Shown piece by piece: positions 1-5,347 of a stretch of DNA of 7,257 nucleotides. Numbering within the stretch: the stretch's first letter is position 1; each line of letters begins with the position of its first letter. Position numbers and translations under genes: made by a program. Source of the stretch: JBELHO01 sp042091375 (GTDB lineage: Bacteria; Pseudomonadota; Gammaproteobacteria; Enterobacterales; Alteromonadaceae); NCBI GenBank assembly GCA_042091375.1, contig JBELHO010000093.1, positions 1-7,257 on the forward strand. Direction: 5' to 3'. The notes under the pieces were generated by a model. The model worked only from the letters and a program-made list of their open reading frames with translations. It did no database searches and was not told where the DNA came from.

Positions 1-329
1 GTGAAATCCTGACTAGTTTCACCCGATACCTGTGATATGTCATTTACCTTAACCTCTTTTCCCGTAAAGGTAAAAGTTGGTTTGAGTGATTTTACAGGTA
101 CATGTTCAGGCACATTTGCCTTGAAAATATTACCCTCTAAATCAAACTCGAGATCTGTTTCGAGCTCAGGATTGCGCTCAATCAAAAGTGAAAAACTTTT
201 TAATACTGGAGCGATTGGTGGAGTTGGTTTGACAGCAGCTAGCTTGGTCGGAGAGCCAGAACCATCGCAAGCAATAAGGGTAAGAAAAACAATCAATAAA
301 AAAGAATTCTTAATTATGTAAATTTTCAT
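1..329 (-). CDS. Lipoprotein with DUF5018-like repeat, partial (C-terminus beyond left edge)
   Basis: The gene starts at an ATG at 329 on the minus strand and stays open for 109 codons to the left edge, so only the N-terminal part is here. Residues 1-20 form a lipoprotein signal peptide (basic MKIYIIKN, hydrophobic FLLIVFLTLIA) ending in lipobox LIAC, with Cys21 as the lipidation site. A Pro/Ala-rich linker (about 27-43) leads into a domain (about 44-109) with the pattern SFSLLIE...GNIFKANVP...LKPTFTFTGKEVKVND...QVSGETSQDF. I recognise this pattern from DUF5018-like Ig-type surface modules, where it usually continues as 'DFTxPVxYxV'. Asp follows the lipidated Cys, which in E. coli can signal inner-membrane retention; whether that holds here is unknown. 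The ribosome binding site is weak (TAGG about 12 bases upstream). It lies 41 bases downstream of the other minus-strand lipoprotein gene with no terminator visible, so co-transcription is likely. The specific function is unknown. Confidence 0.8.
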   Translation of the reverse strand, partial: MKIYIIKNSFLLIVFLTLIACDGSGSPTKLAAVKPTPPIAPVLKSFSLLIERNPELETDLEFDLEGNIFKANVPEHVPVKSLKPTFTFTGKEVKVNDISQVSGETSQDF

Positions 330-370
330 AAAACTGAATGCCTACTAAATTAACTAAAAATCATAGCTAG

Positions 371-895
371 TTATGAATCAACTAATTCCATTTCATACAC
401 TTGACTTAAACGATTATACTTCACACATGCATGCTTAATATTATTAATGAAAAGCCTACGTGATTTAGTACAGGATATGTACTGGGCTTTCATACCATAT
501 CTTTCAATATAATCTTGCAACTTTTTATCAATTTGACGTTTTTGCTCTGGAGTAGCTAGTGAATAAAACATCTGATATTGCTCAGACCAATCCTCAGTCT
601 TAACCTCATTTGCCACACCGAGCCAAGCCATGCCCAATACAGTGGACTGTTGCAGGTGTTGCCCTTTTAAAAACATCATGGCAATAGTATATTGCGCACC
701 TTTTAATCCTAATTCTGCTGGTTGTTTTAACAGTTCAAACGCTTGTTTAAACTCAGCCCGTTGATAACTTTTGATGCCATTAGCTTCATCTAACTGTAAT
801 TGAATAGGTGGCCTGACACTGTATTTGCCTGAAGATTGACAACCAAATAATGCAACACTAAAAATAAATAGACTTATCAAGCGTAAATGTTTCAT
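371..895 (-). CDS. Sel1-like repeat lipoprotein
   Basis: This is a complete 174-residue protein. Residues 1-18 are a signal peptide ending in lipobox LFGC (Cys19), followed by Gln-Ser-Ser, which predicts an outer-membrane lipoprotein by the E. coli +2 rule. Residues about 46-96 look like one to one and a half Sel1/TPR-like helical repeats: AFELLKQPAELGLKGAQY, then AMMFLKGQ, then LGMAWLGVANE. Sel1 repeats are protein-protein interaction scaffolds. The C-terminal part has a helical stretch PEQKRQIDKKLQDYIERYG and two further cysteines (142 and 157) in the context AQYISC...HAC, which could form a disulfide. I recall similar uncharacterised short Sel1 lipoproteins in Alteromonadales. A GGGGAAG ribosome binding site precedes the ATG. 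It is the first gene of a probable two-gene minus-strand unit with the lipoprotein that follows it. Its precise role is unknown. Confidence 0.85.
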   Translation of the reverse strand: MKHLRLISLFIFSVALFGCQSSGKYSVRPPIQLQLDEANGIKSYQRAEFKQAFELLKQPAELGLKGAQYTIAMMFLKGQHLQQSTVLGMAWLGVANEVKTEDWSEQYQMFYSLATPEQKRQIDKKLQDYIERYGMKAQYISCTKSRRLFINNIKHACVKYNRLSQVYEMELVDS

Positions 896-1334
896 GTAGA
901 GGCTTCCCCATAAAGTTTATAATCGATTAACGTAAAAATTATTTATCTAAACTGTAATAGAAAACCCAATAAAAAAAACGCTTTATTTACATATTGTTAA
1001 CAAAATATTACATTATAAGCATAAAATAAAGCCAAAAAGAGCTGAAAACTGATCAAGATACACTAGCTAATTGTAAATTTTATTCGCATTTTGCAAATAG
1101 TTTTGTAAAAAGCATTAAATTAATCACATTTATTCATGTCATTGTTAATCTACTGCGCAAAATATTCCTGAGTATTTCTCGCAATAATTCCTTATAAACA
1201 TTGCTCTTAGGTGCATTTATATGGTCAATAGTCTTTCGTGTATCTACAGTATCAATCTTGGCGCTAAAATTGCCCTATTAGGTTGGATTAACAAGCTTTA
1301 TAAAGCGCACTTATTATTTAAAAAGGATCTAACC
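896..1334. other. AT-rich divergent intergenic region
   Basis: About 440 bases separate the divergent lipoprotein unit (minus) and the exported propeller protein (plus). I see no convincing gene here. The region holds a candidate minus-strand promoter (entered separately), a perfect 10-base palindrome TTGTTAACAA at 994-1003, and a weak plus-strand promoter-like pair (TTGCAA at 1091-1096, TTAAAT at 1115-1120, 18 bases apart). An in-frame ATG at 1221 with an AGGTG 7 bases upstream would extend the downstream protein by 38 residues. I treat that stretch as leader, because the ATG at 1335 has both a good ribosome binding site and an immediate signal peptide. Confidence 0.6.
1012..1039 (-). promoter_or_regulatory. 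Candidate sigma70 promoter for the minus-strand lipoprotein unit
   Basis: On the minus strand there is a consensus -10 TATAAT (1012-1017), with a T-rich, poorly matching -35 (CTTTTT, 1034-1039) 16 bases upstream. The resulting leader would be about 110 bases before the ATG at 895. The -35 is weak and the region is AT-rich, so chance matches are likely. Confidence 0.3.
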
Positions 1335-2180
1335 ATGAATAAATTTGTTAACGTTTTAGCAGCCGGACTTTTTTCATTGGTCACGTCTGCAAATGCTACT
1401 TTAATAGGAACGAGTTCCGGAGAGCTCTGGGATCACGATGTGAGTTCAAATACCCCAAACTTTATTGGCTTTACGGGTGTCATGTTTGATATTGCTTTAG
1501 ATCCCGTAACCAATTTTTTATATGGTATCAAGGGTAATGGTTATTTGTACTTGATCGATCAAACTAATGGCAATACAACACAAATAGGTGACACCGATAA
1601 ATTTATTAATGGTCTAACCTTTGATCAAAACGGGGTTTTATTTGCTAGCGGAGACAACAATTTATATACAATCAATGTCAGTTCAGCAGTTGCCACCTTG
1701 ATGGGAAGCGATGGTTATCAATCATCAGGAGATATAGCCTTTGACGACAGCGGTTCACTGTACCTTTCTTCCATGGGCACTAGCTCAGACAGCTTGTGGT
1801 TGTTAGATCCCAATACAGGTTTAGGTACACTTTTAGGTTCAACCGGTTACAACAATGTCTATGGTTTAAATTACGCCAATAATATTTTATATGGTTTCAC
1901 TGAATCGGGATATACAATTTCGTTGAGTACAGTTGATGGCTCAGGCACATTTTTAAACAACAACGATCTTTTTACCTATGGTGCCGATGGCGTTGGTGGT
2001 GTGATCAATGTGAACGAGCCAACAGGTATAATACTGCTTGCAATACTCATATTGAGTTTAGGCTGTTTTATTAGACTGAAACAAAAAAGATGTAAAGTGT
2101 CAGTTAGTGCAATATCACATAAACAAACGGAGTTATTCTCCAATGGATTGATAACTTATACACTGATGGCAAAGATTTAA
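1335..2180 (+). CDS. Exported beta-propeller-like protein with PEP-CTERM-like sorting signal
   Basis: The chosen start at 1335 gives 281 residues. It has an AAGGA ribosome binding site 8 bases upstream and is followed at once by a signal peptide (MNKFVNVLAAGLFSLVTSANA, cleavage probably after Ala19 or Ala21). The mature part (about 22-205) contains four to five imperfect blades of roughly 40 residues, with recurring pieces such as LYLIDQTNG, IGDTDKFINGLTFDQNG, LWLLDPNTG and LLGSTGYNNVYGL. This pattern suggests an NHL/SMP-30-like or DUF4394-like propeller. The C-terminus has VNEPT (226-230), a hydrophobic helix (about 231-246) and basic RLKQKR (247-252). That matches a PEP-CTERM-type signal recognised by an exosortase/archaeosortase system; VNEP or VSEP variants are familiar to me from Alteromonadales. 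Unusually, 29 more residues (253-281) follow the basic cluster, where such proteins normally end. No exosortase gene is in the window. The substrate or ligand is unknown. Confidence 0.82.
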   Translation: MNKFVNVLAAGLFSLVTSANATLIGTSSGELWDHDVSSNTPNFIGFTGVMFDIALDPVTNFLYGIKGNGYLYLIDQTNGNTTQIGDTDKFINGLTFDQNGVLFASGDNNLYTINVSSAVATLMGSDGYQSSGDIAFDDSGSLYLSSMGTSSDSLWLLDPNTGLGTLLGSTGYNNVYGLNYANNILYGFTESGYTISLSTVDGSGTFLNNNDLFTYGADGVGGVINVNEPTGIILLAILILSLGCFIRLKQKRCKVSVSAISHKQTELFSNGLITYTLMAKI

Positions 2181-2223
2181 TTTATAGTGACAATACTAAC
2201 TTTTAGGCAAAATCCAAGTCTGT

Positions 2224-2264
2224 AAACCCTATATAAAGCACAATCTCTATTTAGGGTTTCTTTC
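2224..2264 (+). terminator. Probable rho-independent terminator after the propeller gene
   Basis: An inverted repeat AAACCCTATATA (2224-2235) and TATTTAGGGTTT (2248-2259) pairs at 11 of 12 positions around a 12-base loop, and is followed by CTTTC. It lies 43 bases past the stop codon at 2180. The stem is AT-rich except for the CCC/GGG core and the U-tract is broken by C, so efficiency is uncertain. It separates the propeller gene from the regulator gene. Confidence 0.6.
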
Positions 2265-2329
2265 ATATTGAGATTATTGAATTTGTTTCCTTTTTTACCC
2301 AGTTAATAGCAATCACAGCTCTACTGGTA

Positions 2330-2357
2330 TTGACTAAAGAAAAATTTCATTTAACCT
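2330..2357 (+). promoter_or_regulatory. Candidate sigma70 promoter for the membrane regulator gene
   Basis: A near-consensus -35 TTGACT (2330-2335) is followed 16 bases later by TAACCT (2352-2357), which keeps the key T, A and final T of a -10. Transcription would start near 2364, leaving a leader of about 28 bases before the TTG at 2392. If correct, this promoter excludes translation starts upstream of about 2365. Confidence 0.4.
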
Positions 2358-2391
2358 AAGCCGTAAATTTCAGCTCAACATACAATTCACT

Positions 2392-3903
2392 TTGCGCCAA
2401 TACACTACCCTTAACTACACCATTGATGCTAACGCCTTAACTTTGACTTCAACACAAGGCCATGCCATTAATATTCGTCCTAAAACTTGCCAATTGCTGA
2501 TTGTGTTGTTAAAGAGCCAAGGCAATGTAGTCAGTAAAGCACAACTATTAGACAAAGTGTGGAGTGATAGTGTAGTGGATGAGCAAGTTGTGTTTCAGTC
2601 CATAAAAGAATTGCGAAAAATCTTCAATGATGACAAAGTGATCAAAACACTTCCTAAACAAGGCTATATTTGGCTACCCAATGCAACAGTCATAACCTCT
2701 GACGATGAGTCACCCATCAATAATACAAAAAAAACCAATCAGTTTTCTTACTTTACTGTATGTCTTGCATTAATAGCTATAGCGGTAATAACCATAGCGT
2801 CAATTGTATTTATAATGAGTCAAGATCAAACCAAGCCAGTTAACCGTGTTAAGTCGTCAGTCAATGGCTCGGTAATAATATTACCCACTGAAAATCTGAT
2901 CTCAGGTAATGATCACGGTTGGATACGACTGGGCATGATGGATCAGTTAATTCAGCGTTTACCCAGTAATGACAAAGCCGGAGTACTGCAAACAGATGAT
3001 GTTTTACAAGTGCTAGAGCGCGCAAAAGTGCCATTAAGCCAAGTAGATGTTAACCATATTCCCGATATATTTACCGTATCAGGCGCAGAGTTGATTGTGG
3101 CCACTAAACTCTCTGGATCACCATCAGATTATCAATTGAGCTATACTTTGTACCGTCGAAAATCTCAGCAGCGAGGTGTACTGTTTAACAAGGACAGCCA
3201 AGCGCTTATTGATGAACTCAGCACGATTGTTGCTCTGCAAATTGGCAACACATTGCCATTAAATTCTGATCAATATTTAACTGATTTTCACGATGAAATG
3301 CTTGGAGTTGCTATAGATTTGCGTTTAGAGGGAAATTTTAAACAGGCTATTCCTCTACTCACCAGTATTGTCAACAACAACCCAAACAACTTGACCGCAC
3401 AACGTTTACTGATAGAAAGCTATTTACAAAACAAAGATCTTCCTCAAATGGCGGAACAACTCGAACGTGCTATCGGCCTTGCTCGACAATTAAGTGCTGC
3501 AAATGAATTGATCAGGTTATTGTATTTTAAAGGCATATATTTATACGTAACTAAAAAGCCAGAAGCATCAAAAACGGCTATTACAGAAGGGCTTAATATT
3601 GCCAATGCCCACAATGAGTGGTTGTTTAAAGCCTACTTAACGGAATTAAAAGCAACTCTTGCTATGCAAGCAAAGCAATATGATCAGGCCGAGCAACTCT
3701 ATAAGGAAGCACTTGGTTATCATCGAATACTCAAATGTCCATTAGGAGAAACCCAGTCTTGGATCCTTCTCAGTAAGTTAGCTGAAGTGCAAAACGACCC
3801 TCAAAAACAAAAAATTGCCCTAGACAAAGCCTATCACCTTGCCACTCAGCGCAACCTTACCAAGCAAATAATAGAAATAAAAGATCTTAAAAATAAAATA
3901 TAA
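2392..3903 (+). CDS. Membrane-anchored winged-helix regulator (CadC/ToxR type) with periplasmic TPR region
   Basis: This 503-residue one-component regulator probably binds DNA in the cytoplasm and senses on the periplasmic side. Residues 1-98 are an OmpR/PhoB-type winged helix: INIRPKTCQLLIVLL, VVSKAQLLDKVW, VVDEQVVFQSIKELRKIF and the wing IKTLPKQGYIWLP are typical. A linker leads to one transmembrane helix (about 119-142, LALIAIAVITIASIVF). The periplasmic part begins with VIILPTENLISG...WIRLGMMDQLI (161-188), a domain often found in this architecture. Helical TPR-like repeats follow (about 299-350 and 372-445, including KQYDQAEQLYKEALGYHRIL). The apparent start is TTG with no clear Shine-Dalgarno sequence. 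The next in-frame stop upstream is at 2335-2337 and no ATG or GTG lies between, so the true start is open (ATA at 2380 is the alternative). It sits 90 bases before a membrane redox-like gene on the same strand, a plausible target. The signal sensed is unknown. Confidence 0.87.
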   Translation: MRQYTTLNYTIDANALTLTSTQGHAINIRPKTCQLLIVLLKSQGNVVSKAQLLDKVWSDSVVDEQVVFQSIKELRKIFNDDKVIKTLPKQGYIWLPNATVITSDDESPINNTKKTNQFSYFTVCLALIAIAVITIASIVFIMSQDQTKPVNRVKSSVNGSVIILPTENLISGNDHGWIRLGMMDQLIQRLPSNDKAGVLQTDDVLQVLERAKVPLSQVDVNHIPDIFTVSGAELIVATKLSGSPSDYQLSYTLYRRKSQQRGVLFNKDSQALIDELSTIVALQIGNTLPLNSDQYLTDFHDEMLGVAIDLRLEGNFKQAIPLLTSIVNNNPNNLTAQRLLIESYLQNKDLPQMAEQLERAIGLARQLSAANELIRLLYFKGIYLYVTKKPEASKTAITEGLNIANAHNEWLFKAYLTELKATLAMQAKQYDQAEQLYKEALGYHRILKCPLGETQSWILLSKLAEVQNDPQKQKIALDKAYHLATQRNLTKQIIEIKDLKNKI

Positions 3904-3921
3904 ATCAATAATTTAAGAAAA

Positions 3922-3950
3922 TTTCAGAAAGCTTCATTCGACTTTATATA
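3922..3950 (+). promoter_or_regulatory. Weak promoter-like pair before the DGYSGAT membrane protein
   Basis: TATATA (3945-3950) lies 17 bases after TTTCAG (3922-3927), a poor -35. The gene could instead be read through from the regulator gene, since I see no terminator in the 90-base gap. A poor -35 would suit activator dependence, but that is speculative. Confidence 0.2.
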
Positions 3951-3993
3951 CACACTTTAGGTAAAAAGTGGTGGTTATTTAAAGGAGAGTGTT

Positions 3994-5148
3994 ATGTTAT
4001 TTTTCAAAACGCGTTTTAATGCAAGAGCATTTATTGGCGCATCACTGTTTATCGCTTTTATCGTGATGCTGATCACTTCATTTTTATTATTCAGTCAACA
4101 ACACAGTGTGCTCATTGCAATAATCCATACTCTTATTGGCTTGTTAATGGTGCTCATTGTTATTTGGCATTTAGTTAAAAACAATAAGCCTCTATTGCAA
4201 TACTTAAACCCTGTTAGAAAACAAGCCGGTAAACTGAGCTTTACCTTTCCTTTAGCATTACTTTTAGTCGGCTATTTGATTGCTACACCTTTTTTAAGGT
4301 TATCACCAGCAATGGAAATTTATCAGTTAGGTCAGTCGCTAAAAGCCCCTGATGAAGGTGTCAAAGACAATGAAAGGATCTTTATTGAAAGATCTTTTAC
4401 GCCTGAAAATGCCAATGGCCAAACCATTACTGTTGAACTGACCAAAGGCGCTTATTTTTTGTGGCCACAATACGCTATCTGGTTAGAAACGCTAGACGGC
4501 GAATTTGTTCAACCTCTCTATGTGACCAGTGCTATTGGGACAAATAATTTTACAAACAAAGTCACTAAAAAAGATCCATCACAAGTCTTTACTTCCCATA
4601 TGATGATAGGCGCCTCAGCCGATCCCGCAAACACCCTAGTTGGTGGTGAAGATCCCCAAAGCAAAGACAGCCGCATGCGACCTGAATCACTGCCTGTGTT
4701 TTTACACAAGTTGGGCATGAAAGCAAAAAATGGCTACTTTGTGCCAACAGATGACTCATTGTCAGTGGATGGCTATAGCGGTGCAACTATGACGAATAAC
4801 TTTATTTACAATGCGAAACTGCCTAGCAGCTTATCAGGTCAGTACATTGTTCGATTCGAAATCAATCACTCTTTTGATTTTAATGAATACTATGCATCGG
4901 ATCGCTTTCCAGATGATGAAATATATTCAGGCGATGGTTTTAGTGCTCAGCCATCTATCATTTATCAAGCCATGATCGATTTTGATGAACCAGATCAATT
5001 ACTAAAAATGCAGTTAATTGGTCGAGGACACCACTCTGGACGAGATGGCAAAGTGTATAAAGACGTATCTAACTTAACCACCGCACTGGAATTAATCGAT
5101 CGAGTCATTGTCAGTGTCAAGCCATTAGATAACTCAACCCAAACATAA
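3994..5148 (+). CDS. Three-helix membrane protein with DUF4405-like N-terminus and DGYSGAT-bearing extracytoplasmic domain
   Basis: This is a complete 384-residue protein with a strong AAAGGAGA ribosome binding site 6-7 bases before the ATG. There are three hydrophobic helices: about 12-33, 38-61 and 84-101. Helix 2 reads IIHTLIGLL...VIWHLVKNN with His45 and His59. This recalls DUF4405/cytochrome b-type membrane modules in which such histidines can ligand heme. The extracytoplasmic part (about 105-384) contains YFLWPQYAIWLETLDGEFVQPLYV (153-176). It also has SVDGYSGATMTNN (257-269), GQYIVRFEINHSFDFNEYY (282-300) and LIGRGHHSGRDGK (341-353), a pattern close to DUF2271-like periplasmic proteins as I recall them. 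The DGYSGAT stretch (259-265) fits the DxxSGAT consensus at which ApbE attaches FMN to a Thr in NqrC and RnfG. It could therefore be a membrane electron-transfer protein, but neither flavinylation nor heme binding is shown. No ApbE or PepSY partner is visible nearby. It may be controlled by the upstream regulator. Confidence 0.8.
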   Translation: MLFFKTRFNARAFIGASLFIAFIVMLITSFLLFSQQHSVLIAIIHTLIGLLMVLIVIWHLVKNNKPLLQYLNPVRKQAGKLSFTFPLALLLVGYLIATPFLRLSPAMEIYQLGQSLKAPDEGVKDNERIFIERSFTPENANGQTITVELTKGAYFLWPQYAIWLETLDGEFVQPLYVTSAIGTNNFTNKVTKKDPSQVFTSHMMIGASADPANTLVGGEDPQSKDSRMRPESLPVFLHKLGMKAKNGYFVPTDDSLSVDGYSGATMTNNFIYNAKLPSSLSGQYIVRFEINHSFDFNEYYASDRFPDDEIYSGDGFSAQPSIIYQAMIDFDEPDQLLKMQLIGRGHHSGRDGKVYKDVSNLTTALELIDRVIVSVKPLDNSTQT

Positions 5149-5200
5149 ACCTAAACATCTAAGACAAAAATAACTAGTCAATGGCCATAAATAACTTGTG

Positions 5201-5224
5201 TTAGCCATACACTGTTATGGCTAA
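5201..5224. repeat. Perfect 9-base inverted repeat downstream of the membrane protein gene
   Basis: TTAGCCATA (5201-5209) and TATGGCTAA (5216-5224) pair perfectly around a 6-base loop, CACTGT. It lies 52 bases after the stop codon at 5148 and before the protease leader. It could be a weak terminator for the upstream gene or a regulator site for the protease unit. The plus-strand continuation TAGAGAATTATTT is not a proper U-tract, so a terminator role is doubtful. Confidence 0.5.
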
Positions 5225-5254
5225 TAGAGAATTATTTGCCTGAACGAATAACTG

Positions 5255-5266
5255 AGGTGATCACCT
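5255..5266. promoter_or_regulatory. 12-base palindrome containing the ribosome binding site of the protease leader ORF
   Basis: AGGTGATCACCT is a perfect palindrome immediately before the ATG at 5267. Its left half, AGGTGA (part of GAGGTGATC), is a textbook complement of the 16S rRNA 3' end, while its right half TCACCT equals the anti-Shine-Dalgarno sequence itself. It could be simply a strong ribosome binding site, a dimeric repressor operator, or a site where ribosome access is limited by RNA pairing. The sequence alone does not decide. Confidence 0.45.
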
Positions 5267-5347
5267 ATGTGGATCTCAACTACAAAAACATTTTTTATGC
5301 TTGTCAATGTGACAGCTTTAATACCACTGAGAAAGGAGTTTTTATGA
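5267..5347 (+). CDS. Small leader ORF, 26 residues, overlapping the protease start
   Basis: An ATG at 5267 has a very strong ribosome binding site (GAGGTGATC, 7 bases from GAGGTG to the ATG). It encodes 26 residues beginning MWISTTKTFFMLVNV and ending with a basic LRKEFL. The stop TGA (5345-5347) overlaps the protease ATG (5344-5346) as ATGA, the classic arrangement for translational coupling. The AAAGGAG ribosome binding site of the protease lies inside this ORF's codons. The peptide is fairly hydrophobic in the middle and could be a membrane peptide, but may matter only as a translated leader. It is too short to recognise by family, and conservation is untested. The frame differs from the in-frame extension of the protease, so both cannot be true starts of the same protein. 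Confidence 0.4.
   Translation: MWISTTKTFFMLVNVTALIPLRKEFL

Noticed and set aside
37..321. Plus-strand open frame of 94 codons at the left edge
   Set aside because: The opposite strand encodes a lipoprotein with a signal peptide, lipobox and recognisable domain over the same bases; the plus frame has no ribosome binding site or protein-like features.
1221..1334. 38-residue N-terminal extension of the propeller protein from an ATG at 1221
   Set aside because: The ATG at 1335 has an AAGGA ribosome binding site and starts directly with a standard signal peptide; the extension would bury it, although an AGGTG lies before 1221.
4518..4786. Two minus-strand open frames inside the DGYSGAT membrane protein gene
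   Set aside because: They lie entirely within a well-supported gene, are Cys- and Ser-rich without domains, and overlap each other; they are shadow frames.
5201..5224. Hairpin TTAGCCATA/TATGGCTAA as a rho-independent terminator
   Set aside because: No U-tract follows on the plus strand, so it is kept only as an inverted repeat of unknown role.
5236..5343. 36-residue N-terminal extension of the protease from a TTG at 5236
   Set aside because: The ATG at 5344 has a strong AAAGGAG site and an immediate signal peptide; the extension has neither and is crossed by the leader ORF in another frame.
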